A stretch of 64,000 bases of DNA. Origin: Nymphaea colorata. Taxonomy: Eukaryota; Streptophyta; Magnoliopsida; Nymphaeales; Nymphaeaceae. A program made the translations under genes and the position numbers. Numbering within the stretch: position 1 is the stretch's first letter; the number at the start of each line of letters is the position of its first letter. A model generated the notes under the pieces. The model searched no databases and was not told the origin of the DNA. It was given only the letters and a program-made list of their open reading frames with translations. Shown piece after piece: positions 25,127 through 38,493 of the stretch. The stretch lies in NCBI RefSeq assembly GCF_008831285.2, contig NW_022204507.1, positions 5,538,174 to 5,602,173 on the forward strand, read 5' to 3'.

Positions 25127-25178
25127 AGATCCACAATTATAGGGGATTGACGTTGCCAATTAGATCCACAATTATAGG
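25127..25178 (-). promoter_or_regulatory. U3 direct repeats, possible enhancer
   Basis: AGATCCACAATTATAGG occurs at 25127-25143 and again at 25162-25178, 35 bp apart, upstream of the TATA-like element. Next to them GATTGACG (25145-25152) and CGTCAATC (25181-25188) form an 8-bp inverted repeat. The 3' LTR keeps the first repeat (from 19925), but its second copy (from 19960) ends ATG instead of AGG. Repeated U3 motifs often act as enhancers in plant LTR elements; the role here is inference. Confidence 0.45.
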
Positions 25179-25211
25179 ATCGTCAATCATTATCCAAAAC
25201 CTTCCTTAACA

Positions 25212-25216
25212 CAAGG
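25212..25216. repeat. Target site duplication, right copy (CAAGG)
   Basis: Matches 19756-19760. The satellite sequence continues straight after it (GATTAAACAAATGC), in step with the left flank. Confidence 0.96.
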
Positions 25217-26064
25217 GATTAAACAAATGCATTGATCTCATTTCTACCCATGTAAACTAGTGATTTTAGTCATTTTAATCATTCATTATAGACATTGTAA
25301 CAAGCGAAACATATTACATTAACTATAAGTGATCAAGTAAATGAGTTGAATCTCCTTCATTTTCATACAAACTTGTGATTTCAATTCACTAAATCAGTCA
25401 ATGTGAATGTAACAATAAGTTAACCACTTTCAATTAAATATGTGCGATCAAATGAATCAACTCATTAGATATGTAACTACAAGTTCAACTCATTGGATTA
25501 ACTGCAATGGATCAAACGAACACTTAGATCTCATTTGTATCTATATGAACTTATGATCGCAATCATTTAAATCATTCATTTTAGATGTAATAACAAGTGA
25601 AACACCTTATATTTATTGTGCTTGCACAATTGAATCACTTCAATCTCATTCATTTTCATTTAAAATTGTGATTCCAATGTACTAAATCATTTAATATGGA
25701 TTAACAACGTCTTATCCACATTCAATTTAATATGCATGATCAAATGAATCAATAAAATCCCACTATTATTGATACAAACTTAGGATTTATTTCCCATAGA
25801 TCATTCACAATTGATGTAGCCACAAGTTCAACCGATTGGATTAACTACAAGGGATAGAACTAATGCATAGATCCCACTTATATACATATGAACTTGTGAT
25901 TTGAATCAATTAAATACTTCATGACAGATGCAATAACAAGTGAGACACATTAGATTAAATATCGATGAGCAAATCAATCACTTGAATCTCATTAATTTTC
26001 TTTTAAACTTGTGATTACAATCGACTAAATAAATCAATAAGGATGTTACAACAAGCAAAAAAAA
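25217..26064 (+). repeat. Satellite unit 9, right part
   Basis: Subunits 13 (rest) to 21 of the unit interrupted by the element. With the 5456-bp insertion and duplication removed, the unit is 2304 bp. It carries variants of the right-hand family, for example GCATTGATCTC and CTACCCATG where the left block has GCATTGGTCTC and CTAACCATG. Confidence 0.92.
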
Positions 26065-29000
26065 ACTCAATTAAATATGTGTGATCAAAAGAAACACTTA
26101 AATCCCACTCGTATTGAGGGAACTTGCGATTTCAATCCCTCAAATCGTTCGCCATAGGTGTAACAAGAAGTTAAACTCATTAGATTGGATACAAGGGATC
26201 GAACAAATGCATTGCTTCCTTTTGTATCCATATAAACTAGTGATTTTAATCTTTTAAACCATTCATTACATACTTTATAACAAACGAAACATATTAGATT
26301 AACTACAAGAGATCATTTGAATGAGTTGAATCTCATTCATTTTCATACGAACCATTCAATGTGAATGCATCAACAAGTTAACCACTTTCAATTAAATATG
26401 TGTGATCAAATGAATGAATTAAATCTCTCGGGCATTGATACGAACTTATGATTTAAATCTCTTAGATCTATAATTAGATAGGTAACTACAAGTTCAACTC
26501 ATTAGATTAACTGCAAGGGATCAAACTAATGCGTAGATCCCATTTGTATCCACGTGAACTTGTGATTGCAATCACTTAAATCATTCATTATAGATGCAAT
26601 AACAAGTGAAACACATTATATTTACTGTGATTGAGCAAATGAATAACCTGAATCTCATTCAATTTCATTTAAACTTGTGATTTCAATCCACTACATTATT
26701 TTAATATGTATTAATAAAATGTTATACACATTTAATTTAGTATGTGTGATCAAATGAATAAATTAAATCCCACTATTATTGACACAAACTTGTGATTTCT
26801 TTTCCTTAGATCATTCGTCATAGATGATGTAACAACAAGTTCAACTAATTGGATTAACTACAAGGGGTGTAACTAAGGTAATGATCCCATTTACATATAT
26901 ATGAACTTGTGATTTCAATCATTAAAATCATTCATTATACATGTAATAACAAGTGAGACACATTAGATTAAATATGAGTGAGCAAATCAATCAGTTGAGT
27001 CTCATTCACTTTCTTTTAATCTTGAGATTTCAATTCACTATATCATTTAATATGTATGTAATAACAAGTTAAGCACATTGAATTAAATATGTGCGATCAA
27101 AAGAATCACTTAAATTCCACTCGTAATGATAGTAACTTGTGATTTTCATTCCTTAAATCCTTCGCTATAGATGTAACAAGAAGTTAAACTCGTTGGATTA
27201 TTAAAAAGAGATCAAACAAATTGTGATTTCAATCATTTAAATCATTCATTATCAATGTAACAACAAGTGATACACATTAGATTAAATATAAGTGAGCAAA
27301 CGAATCACTTGATTCTCATTCATTTTCTTTTAAGCTTGTGATTTCAGTCTACTAAATGATTCAATATGGATGTAACAACAAGTTAGGCACATTCAATTAA
27401 ATATGCGTCATCAAAAGCATCACTTAAACCAACTCTTCTTGATAGGAACTTGTGATTTCATCTCTTAAATTGTTTCCTATGTATGTAACAAGAAGTTAAA
27501 CTCATTGCATTAGATACAAGGGATTAAAGAAATGCATTGATCTCATTTCTACCCATGTAAACTAGTGATTTTAGTCATTTTAATCATTCATTATAGGCAT
27601 TGTAACAAGCGAAACATATTACATTAACTATAAGTGATCAAGTGAATGAGTTGATTCTCCTTCATTTTCATACAAACTTGTGATTTCAATTCACTAAATC
27701 AGTCAATGTAAATGTAACAATAAGTTAACCACTTTCAATTAAATATGTGTGATCAAATGAATCAACTCATTAGATATGTAACTACAAGTTCAACTCATTG
27801 GATTAACTGCAATGGATCAAACTAACACTTAGATCTCATTTGTATCTATATGAACTTATGATCGCAATCATTTAAATCATTCATTTTAGATGTAATAACA
27901 AGTGAAACACCTTATATTTATTGTGATTGCACAATTGAATGACTTCAATTTCATTCATTTTCGTTTAAAATTGTGATTTCAATGTACTAAATCATTTAAT
28001 ATGGATTAACAACGTCTGATCCACATTCAATTTAATATGCATGATCAAATGAATCAATAAAATCCCACTATTATTGATACAAACTTAGGATTTCTTTTCC
28101 ATAGATCATTCGCAATTGATGTAGCCACAAGTTCAACCGATTGGATTAACTACAAGGGATCGAACTAATGCATAGATCCCACTTATATACATATGAACTT
28201 GTGATTTGAATCAATTAAATACTTCATGATAGATGCAATAACAAGTGAGACACATTAGATTAAATATCGATGAGCAAATCAATCACTTGAATCTCATTAA
28301 TTTTCTTTTAAACTTGTGATTACAATCGACTAAATAAATCAATAAGGATGTTACAACAAGCAAAAAAAAACTCAATTAAATATGTGTGATCGAAAGAAAC
28401 ACTTAAATCCCACTCGTATTGAGGGAACTTGCGATTTCAATCCCTCAAATCGTTCGCCATAGGTGTAACAAGAAGTTAAACTCATTAGATTGGATACAAG
28501 GGATCGAACAAATGCATGGCTTCCTTTTGTATCCATATAAACTAGTGATTTTAATCTTTTAAACCATTCATTACATACTTTATAACAAACGAAACATATT
28601 AGATTAACTACAAGAGATCATTTGAATGAGTTGAATCTCATTCATTTTCATACGAACCATTCAATGTGAATGCATCAACAAGTTAACCACTTTCAATTAA
28701 ATATGTGTTATCAAATGAATGAATTAAATCTCTCGGGCATTGATACGAACTTATGATTTAAATCTCTTAGATCTATAATTAGATAGGTAATTACAAGTTC
28801 AACTCATTAGATTAACTGCAAGGGATCAAACTAATGTGTAGATCCCATTTGTATCCACGTGAACTTGTGATTGCAATCACTTAAATCATTCATTATAGAT
28901 GCAATAACAAGTGAAACACATTATATTTAGTGTGATTGAGCAAATGAATAACCTGAATCTCATTCAATTTCATTTAAACTTGTGATTTCAATCCACTACA

Positions 29001-30673
29001 TTATTTTAATATGTATTAATAAAATGTTATACACATTTAATTTAGTATGTGTGATCAAATGAATAAATTAAATCCCACTATTATTGACACAAACTTGTGA
29101 TTTCTTTTCCTTAGATCATTCGTCATAAATGATGTAACAACAAGTTCAACTAATTGGATTAACTACAAGGGGTGTAACTAAGGTAATGATCCCATTTACA
29201 TACATATGAACTTATGATTTCAATCATTAAAATCATTCATTATACATGTAATAACAAGTAAGACACATTAGATTAAATATGAGTGAGCAAATCAATCAGT
29301 TGAGTCTCATTCATTTTATTTTAATCTTGTGATTTCAATTCACTGTATCATTTAATATGGATGTAACAACAAGTTAACCACATTGAATTAAAAATGTGCG
29401 ATCAAAAGAATCACTTAAATTCCACTCGTAACGATAGTAACTTGTGATTTCCATTCCTTAAATCCTTCGCTATAGATGTAACAAGAAGTTAAACTCGTTG
29501 GATTATTAAAAAGAGATCAAACAAATTGTGATTTCAATCATTTAAATCATTCATTATCAATGTAACAACAAGTGAGACACATTAGATTAAATATAAGTGA
29601 GCAAACGAATCACTTGATTCTCATTCATTTTCTTTTAAGCTTGTGATTTCAGTCTACTAAATGATTCAATATGGATGTAACAACAAGTTAGGCACATTAA
29701 ATTAAATATGCGTCATCAAAAGCATCACTTAAACCAACTCTTATTGATAGGAACTTGTGATTTCATCTCTTAAATTGTTTCCTATGTATGTAACAAGAAG
29801 TTAAGCTCATTGCATTAGATACAAGGGATTAAACAAATGCATTGATCTCATTTCTACCCATGTAAACTAGTGATTTTAGTCATTTTAATCATTCATTATA
29901 GACATTGTAACAAGCGAAACATATTACATTAACTATAAGTGATCAAGTGAATGAGTTGAATCTCCTTCATTTTCATACAAACTTGTGATTTCAATTCACT
30001 AAATCAGTCAATGTGAATGTAACAATAAGTTAACCACTTTCAATTAAATATGTGTGATCAAATGAATCAACTCATTAGATATGTAACTACAAGTTCAACT
30101 CATTGGATTAACTACAATGGATCAAACTAACACTTAGATCTCATTTGTATCTATATGAACTTATGATCGCAATCATGTAAATCATTCATTTTAGATGTAA
30201 TAACAAGTGAAACACCTTATATTTATTGTGATTACACTATTGAATGACTTCAATCTCATTCATTATCGTTTAAAATTGTGATTTCAATGTACTAAATCAT
30301 TTAATATGGATTATCAACGTCTTATCCACATTCAATTTAATATGCATGATCAAATGAATCAATAAAATCCCACTATTATTGATACAAGCTTAAGATTTCT
30401 ATCCCATAGATCATTCACTATTGATGAAGCCACAATATAACCAATTGGATTAACTACAAGGGATCGAACTAATGCATAGATCCCACTTATATACATATGA
30501 ACTGGTGATTTGAATCTATTAAATAATTCATTATAAATGTAATAACAAGTGAGACACATTAGATTAAATATCGATGAGCAAATCAATCACTTGAATCTCA
30601 TTAATTTTCTTTTAAACTTGTGATTACAATCGACTAAATAAATCAATAAGGATGTTACAACAAACAAAAAAAA
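26065..30673 (+). repeat. Two full satellite units of the right-hand variant family
   Basis: Units at 26065-28369 (2305 bp) and 28370-30673 (2304 bp), each with 21 subunits. They share family-specific changes: ACTCAATTAAATATGTG at the boundary, TTAGATCTATAATTAGATAGG in subunits 3-4, TTAATTTAGTATGTG in subunit 6. They differ from one another at scattered single sites, so they are less homogeneous than the left block. Confidence 0.93.
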
Positions 30674-33600
30674 ACTCAATTAAATATGTGTGATAAAAAG
30701 AAACACTTAAATCCCACTCGTATTGAGGGAACTTGCGATTTCAATCCCTCAAATCGTTCGCCATAGATGTAACAAGAAGTTAAACTCATTAGATTGGATA
30801 CAAGGGATCGAACAAATGCATTGCTTCTTTTGTATCCATATAAACTAGTGATTTTAATCTTTTAAACCATTCATTACATACTTTATAACAAACGAAACAT
30901 ATTAGATTAACTACAAGAGATCATTTGAATGAGTTGAATCTCATTCATTTTCATACGAACCATTCAATGTGAATGCATCAACAAGTTAACCACTTTCAAT
31001 TAAATATGTGTGATCAAATGAATGAATTAAATCTCTCGGGCATTGGTACGAACTTATGATTTAAATCTCTTAGATCTATAATTATATAGGTAACTACAAG
31101 TTCAACTCATTAGATTAACTGCAAGGGATCAAACTAATGTGTAGATCCCATTTGTATCCACGTGAACTTGTGATTGCAATCACTTAAATCATTCATTATA
31201 GATGCAATAACAAGTGAAACACATTATATTTAGTGTGATTGAGCAAATGAATAACCTGAATCTCATTCAATTTCATTTAAACTTATGATTTCAATCCACT
31301 ACATTATTTTAATATGTATTAATAAAATGTTATACACATTTAATTTAGTATGTGTGATCAAATGAATAAATTAAATCCCACTATTATTGACACAAACTTG
31401 TGATTTCTTTTCCTTAGATCATTCGTCATAGATGATGTAACAACAAGTTCAACTAATTGGATTAACTTCAAGGGGTGTAACTAAGGTAATGATCCCATTT
31501 ACATACATATGAACTTGTGATTTCAATCATTAAAATCATTCATTATACATGTAATAACAAGTGAGACACATTAGATTAAATATGAGTGAGCAAATCAATC
31601 AGTTGAGTCTCATTCATTTTCTTTTAATCTTGTGATTTCAATTCACTGTATCATTTAATATGGATGTAACAACAAGTTAACCACATTGAATTAAATATGT
31701 GCGATCAAAAGATCACTAAATCCACTCGTAACGATAGTAACTTGTGATTTCCATTCCTTAAATCCTTCGCTATAGATGTAACAAGAAGTTAAACTCGTTG
31801 GATTATTAAAAGAGATCAAACAAATTGTGATTTAATCATTTAAATCATTCATTATCAATGTAACAACAAGTGAGACACATTAGATTAAATATAAGTGAGC
31901 AAACGAATCACTTGATTTCATTCATTTTCTTTTAAGCTTGTGATTTCAGTCTACTAAATGATTCAATATGGATGTAACAACAAGTTAGGCACATTAATTA
32001 AATATGCGTCATCAAAAGCATCACTTAAACCAACTCTTATTGATAGGAACTTGTGATTTCATCTCTTAAATTGTTTCCTATGTATGTAACAAGAAGTTAA
32101 GCTCATTGCATTAGATACAAGGGATTAAACAAATGCATTGATCTCATTTCTACCCATGTAAACTAGTGATTTTAGTCATTTAATAATTCATTATAGACAT
32201 TGTAACAAGCGAAACATATTACATTAACTATAAGTGATCAAGTGAATGAGTTGATCTCTTCATTTTCATACAAACTTTTGATTTCAATTCACTAAATCAG
32301 TCAATGTGAATGTAACAATAAGTTAACCACTTTCAATTAAATATGTGTGATCAAATGAATCAACTCATTAGATATGTAACTACAAGTTTAACTCATTGGA
32401 TTAACTGCAATGGATCAAACTAACACTTAGATCTCATTTGTATCTATAAGAACTTATGATCGCAATCATTTAAATCATTCATTTTAGATCTAATAACAAG
32501 TGAAACACCTTATATTTATTGTGATTGCACAATTGAATGACTTGAATCTCATTCATTTTCGTTTAAAATTATGATTTCAATGTACTAAATCATTTAATAT
32601 GGATTAACAACGTCTTATCAACATTCAATTTAATATGCATGATCAAATGAATCAATAAATTCCCACTATTATTGATACAAACTTAGGATTTCTTTCCCAT
32701 AGATCATTCACTATTGATGCAGCCACATGTTCAACCGATTGGATTAACTACAAGGGATCGAACTACTGCATAGATCCCACTTATATACATATCAACTTAT
32801 GATTTGAATCAATTAAATAATTCATTATAGATGTAATAACAAGTGAGACACATTAGATTAAATATGAGTGAGCAAATTAATCAGTTGAGTCTCATTCATT
32901 TTCTTTTAATCTTGTGATTTCAATTCACTATATCATTTAATATGGATGTAATAACTAGTTAAGCACATTGAATTAAATATGTGCGAACAAAAGAATCACT
33001 TAAATTCCACTCGTAATGATAGTAACTTGTGATTTCCATTCCTTAAATCCTTCGCAATATATGTAACAAGAAGTTAAACTCGTTGGATTATTTAAAAGAG
33101 ATCAAACAAATTGTGATTTCAATCATTTAAATCATTCATTATCAATGTAACAATAAGTGAGACACATTAGATTAAATATAAGTGAGCAAACGAATCACTT
33201 GATTCTCATTCATTTTCTTTTAAGCTTGTGATTTCAGTCTACTAAATGATTCAATATGGATGTAACAACAAGTTAGGCACATTCAATTAAATATGCGTCA
33301 TGAAAAGCATCTCTTAAACCAACTCGCATTGATAGGAACTTGTGATTTCATCTCTTAAATTGTTCCCTATGTATGTAACAAGAAGTTAAGCTCATTGCAT
33401 TAGACACAAGGGATTAAACAAATGCATTGGTCTCATTTGTACCCATGTAAACTAGTGATTTTAGTCATTTTAATCATTCATTATAGACATTGTAACAAGC
33501 GAAACATATTACATTAACAATAAGTGATCAAGTGAATGAGTTGAATCTCCTTCATTTTCATACAAACTTGTGATTTCAATTCACTAAATCAGTCGATGTG

Positions 33601-34262
33601 AATATAACAATAAGTTAACCACTTTCAATTAAATATGTGTGATCAAATGAATGAACTCATTAGATATGTAACTATAAGTTTAACTCATCGGATTAACTGC
33701 AATGGATCAAACTAATACTTAGATCTCATTTGTATCTATATGAACTTGTGATCGCAATCATTTAAATCATTCATTTTAGATGTAATAACAAGTGAAACAC
33801 CTTATATTTATTGTGATTGCACAATTGAATGACTTGAATCTCATTCATTTTCATTTAAAATTGTGATTTCAATGTACTAAATCATTTAATAAGGATTAAC
33901 AACGTCTTATCCACATTCAATTTAATATGCATGATCAAATGAATGAATCAATAAAATCCCACTGTTATTGATACAAACTTAGGATTTCTTTGCCATAGAT
34001 CATTCACTATTGATGTAGCCACAAGTTCAACCGATTGGAATAACTGCAAGGGATCAAACTAATGCATAGATCCCACTTATATACATTTGAACTTGTGATT
34101 TGAATCAATTAAATAATTCATTATAGATGTAATAACAAGTGAGACACATTAGATTAAATGCTGATGAGCAAATCAATCACTTGAATCTCATTAATTTTCT
34201 TTTAAACATGTGATTACAATCGACTAAACAATTCAATAAATATGTTACAACAAGTAAAAAAA
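30674..34262 (+). repeat. Expanded satellite unit, about 33 subunits (3589 bp)
   Basis: Runs normally from subunit 1 to 20, then near 32850 continues as subunit 8 (AATATGAGTGAGCAAAT follows the subunit 20 start) and goes on through subunit 21. The result is about 12 extra subunits, 3589 bp in all. The join is inside a Y-type subunit, so the X-Y-Z order is kept. A cluster of single-base losses at about 31690-32280 looks like consensus error. Confidence 0.88.
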
Positions 34263-36360
34263 AATCAATTAAATATGCGTGATCAAAAGAACACTTAAAT
34301 CACACTCGTATTGAGGGAACTTGCGATTTCAATCCCTCAAATCGTTCGCCATAGATGTAACATGAAGTTAAACCCATTGCATTTGATACAAGGGATCGAA
34401 CAAATGCATTGGTTCCTTTTGTATCCATATAATCTAGTGATTTTAATCTTTTAAACCATTCATTATAGACTTTATAACAAACGAAACATATTAGATTAAC
34501 TACAAGAGATCATTTGAATGAGTTGAATCTCATTCATTTTCATATGAACCATTCAATGTGAATGCATCAACAAGTTAACTACTTTCAATTAAATATGTGT
34601 GATCAAATGAATGAATAAAATCTCTCGGGCATTGATACGAACTTATGATTTAAATCTCTTAGATCAATAATTAGATATGTAACTACAAGTTCAACTCATT
34701 AGATTAACTGCAAGGAATCAAACTAATGCATAGATCCCATTTCTATCCACGCGAACTTGTGATTGCAATCACTTAAATCATTCATTATAGATGCAATAAC
34801 AAGTGAAACACATTATATTTAGTGTGATTGAGCAAATGAACTTGTGATTTAAGTGATTGCTAAGGTAATGATCCCATTTACATACATATGAACTTGTGAT
34901 TTCAATCAATAAAATCATTCATTATACATGTAATAACAGGTGAGACACATTAGATTAAATATGAGTGAGCAAATCAATCAGTTGAATCTCATTCATTTTC
35001 TTTTAATCTTGTGATTTCAATTCACTATATCATTTAATATGGTTGTAATAAAAAGTTAAGCACATTGAATTAAATATGTGCGATCAAAAGAATCACTTAA
35101 ATTCCACTCGTAATGATAGTAGCTTGTGATTTCCATTCCTTAAATCCTTCGCTATAGATGTAACAAGAAGTTAAACTCGTTGGATTATTTAAAAGAGATC
35201 AAACAAATTGTGATTTCAATCATTTAAATCATTCATTATCAATGTAACAACAAGTGAGACACATTAGATTAAATATAAGTGAGCAAACGAATCACTTGAT
35301 TCTCATTCATTTTCTTTTAAGGTTGTGATTTCAGTCTACTAAATGATTCAATATGGATGTAACAACAAGTTAGGCACATTCAATTATATATGCGTCATCA
35401 AAAGCATCACTTAGACCAACTCGCATTGATAGGAACTTGTGATTTCATCTCTTAAATTGTTCCCTATGTATGTAACAAGAAGTTAAGCTCATTGCATTAG
35501 ATACAAGGGATTAAACAAATGCATTGGTCTCATTTCTACCCATGTAAACTAGTGATTTTAGTCATTTTAATCATTCATTACAGACATTGTAACAAGTGAA
35601 ACATATTACATTAAATATAAGTGATCAAGTGAATGAGTTGAATCTCCTTCATTTTCATACAAACTTGTGATTTCAATTCACTAAATCAGTCAATGTGAAT
35701 GTAACAATAAGTTAACCACTTTCAATTAAATATGTGTGATCAAATGAATCAACTCATTAGATATGTAACTACAAGTTTAACTCATTGGATTAACTACAAT
35801 GGATCAAACTAATACTCAGATCTCATTTGTATATATATGAACTTGTGATCGCAATCATTTAAATCATTCATTTTAGATGTAATAACAAGTGAAACACCTT
35901 ATATTTATTGCGATTGCACAATTGAATGACTCCAATCTCATTCATTTCCGTTTAAAATTGTGATTTCAATGTACTAAATCATTTAATATGGATTAACAAC
36001 GTCTTATCCACATTTAATTTAATATGCATGGTCAAATGAATGAATCAATAAAATCCCACTATTATTGACACAAACTTAGGATTTCTTTCCCATAGATAAT
36101 TCACTATTGATGTAGCCACAAGTTCAACGGAATGGATTAACTACAAGGGATCGAACTAATGCATAGATCCCACTTATACACATATGAACTTGTGATTTGA
36201 ATCAATTAAATAATTCATTATAGATGTAATAACAAGTGAGACACATTAGATTAAATATCGATGTGCAAATCAATCACTTGAATCTCATTAATTTTCTTTT
36301 AAACTTGTGATTACAATCGACTAAACAATTCAGTAAGGATGTTACAACAAGTAAAAAAAA
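34263..36360 (+). repeat. Satellite unit with subunit 6-7 deletion (2098 bp)
   Basis: At about 34838 subunit 5 breaks off after GAGCAAATGA and is followed by about 20 bases (ACTTGTGATTTAAGTGATTG) before rejoining near the end of subunit 7 at CTAAGGTAATG. Roughly 210 bp are missing. Unlike the large exchanges, this deletion does not keep the three-subunit phase. The unit shares AAGGTTGTGATTT, CAATTATATATGC and CTTAGACCAAC with its right neighbour. Confidence 0.88.
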
Positions 36361-38493
36361 AATCAATTAAATATGCGTGATCAAAAGAAACACTTAAATC
36401 CCACTCGTACTGAGGGAACTTTCGATTTCAATCCCTCAAATCGTTCGCCATAGATGTAACATGAAGTTAAACTCATTAGATTGGATACAAGGGATCAGAC
36501 AAATGCATTGGTTCCTTTTGTATTCATATAAACTAGTGATTTTAATCTTTTAAACCATTCATTACAGACTTTATAACAAACAAAACATATTTGATTAACT
36601 ACAAGAGATCATTTGAATGAGGTGAATCTCATTCATTTTCATACGAACCATTCAATGTGAATGCATCAACAAGTTAACCACTTTCAATTAAATATGTGTG
36701 ACCAAATGAATGAATTAAATCTCTCGAGCATTAACTACAAGGGATCAAACTAATGCACAGATCCCATTTGTATCCACGCGAACTTGTGATTGCAATCACT
36801 TAAATCATTCACTATAGATGCAATAACAAGTGAAACACATTATATTTAGTGTGATTGAGCAAATGAATAACCTGAATCTCATTCAATTTCATTTAAACTT
36901 ATGATTTCATTCCACTACATCATTTTAATATGTATTAATAAAATGTTATACACATTTAATTTAATATGTGTGATCAAATGAATGAATTAAATCCCACTAT
37001 TATTGACACAAACTTGTGATTTCTTTTCCTTAGATCATTTATCATAGATGATGTAACTACAAGGGGTGTAACTAAGGTAATGATCCCATTTATATACATA
37101 TGAACTTTTGATTTCAATCATTAAAATCATTCATTATACATGTAATAACAAGTGAGACACATTAGATTAAATATGAGTGAGCAAATCAATCAGTTGAATC
37201 CCATTCATTTTCTTTTAATCTTGTGATTTCAATTCAATATATAATTTAATATGGATGTAATAACAAGTTAAGCACATTGAATTAAATATGTGCGATCAAA
37301 AGAATCACTTAAATTCCACTCGTAATGATAGTAGCTTGTGATTTCCATTCCTTAAATCCTTCGCTATAAATGTTATACACATTTCCGTTTAAAATTGTGA
37401 TTTCAATTTAATATGCATGAGGAAACGAATCACTTGATTCTCATTCATTTTCTTTTAAGGTTGTGATTTCAGTCTACTAAATGATTCAATATGGATGTAA
37501 CAACAAGTTAGGCACATTCAATTATATATGCGTCATCAAAAGCATCACTTAGACCAACTCGCATTGATAGGAACTTGTGATTTCATCTCTTAAATTGTTC
37601 CCTATGTATGTAACAAGAAGTTAAGCTCATTGCATTAGATACAAGGGATTAAACAAATGCATTGGTCTCATTTCTACCCATGTAAACTAGTGATTTTAGT
37701 CATTTTAATCATTCATTACAGACATTGTAACAAGTGAAACATATTACATTAAATATAAGTGATCAAGTGAATGAGTTGAATCTCCTTCATTTTCATACAA
37801 ACTTGTGATTTCAATTCACTAAATCAGTCAATGTGAATGAAACAATAAGTTAATCACTTTCAATTAAATATGTGTGATCAAATGAATCAACTCATTAGAT
37901 ATGTAACTACAAGTTTAACTCATTGGATTAACTGCAATGGATCAAACTAATACTTAGATCTCATTTGTATCTATATGAACTTGTGATCGCAATCATTTAA
38001 ATCATTCATTTTAGATGGAATAACAAGTGAAACACCTTATATTTATTGTGATTGCACAATTGAATGACTTGAATCTCATTCAGTTCCGTTTAAAATTGTG
38101 ATTTCAATGTACTAAATCATTAAATATGGATTAACAACGTCTTATCCACATTCAATTTAATATGCATGATCAAATGAATGAATAAAATCTCACTATTATT
38201 GATACAAACTTAGGATTTCTTTCCCATAGATCATTCACCATTAATGTAGCCACAAGTTCAACCGATTGGATTAACTACAAGGGATCGAACTAATGCATAG
38301 ATCTCACTTATATACATATGAACTTGTGATTTGAATCAATTAAATAATTCATTATAGATGTAATAACAAGTGAGACACATTAGATTAAATGCTGATGAGC
38401 AAATCAATCACTTGAATCTCATTAATTTTCTTTTAAACTTGTGATTACAATCGACTAAATAATTCAATAAGGATGTTACAACAAGTAAAAAAA
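36361..38493 (+). repeat. Satellite unit with internal deletions and a scrambled patch (2133 bp)
   Basis: Three lesions: subunit 3 joined to subunit 4 near 36730 (CTCGAGCATTAACTACAAGG), a short loss in subunit 7 near 37057, and a patch at 37368-37425 assembled from pieces of subunits 10, 6, 17/18 and 11. The rest follows the normal order through subunit 21. Confidence 0.88.

Larger units (their letters stand above)
19761..25211 (-). mobile_element. Ty1/copia LTR retrotransposon, probably Ale/Retrofit type
   Basis: Complete 5451-bp element in minus orientation. In element order: 5' LTR (24963-25211), tRNA-Met primer site (24951-24962), leader, gag-pol frame (24193 down to 20120), in-frame tail, polypurine tract (20010-20018) and 3' LTR (19761-20009), flanked by CAAGG duplications. 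The integrase lies before the reverse transcriptase, which defines the copia order. Small size, short LTRs and the GALQYVTLTRPDITFAVN motif near the RNase H fit the Ale/Retrofit lineage; that lineage call is from recognition only. The LTRs differ at 5 of 249 positions, so insertion is not brand new. Base composition is clearly richer in GC than the surrounding satellite. A stop truncates the polyprotein, so this copy may no longer be autonomous. Confidence 0.96.
24963..25211 (-). repeat. 5' LTR of the copia element
   Basis: A 249-bp LTR carrying the element promoter. On the element strand it runs from 25211 to 24963. It contains a TATA-like stretch, a pair of 17-bp direct repeats upstream of it and a pyrimidine-rich stretch (TCCTCTCTTTCTCTTTCTC) near the downstream end. 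It abuts the primer binding site with no spacer. Confidence 0.96.

Noticed and set aside
30359-30586. 75-codon minus-strand frame in the satellite
   Set aside because: It lies wholly in satellite sequence, is closed by stops in sister units, and resembles no protein. One of many possible chance frames.
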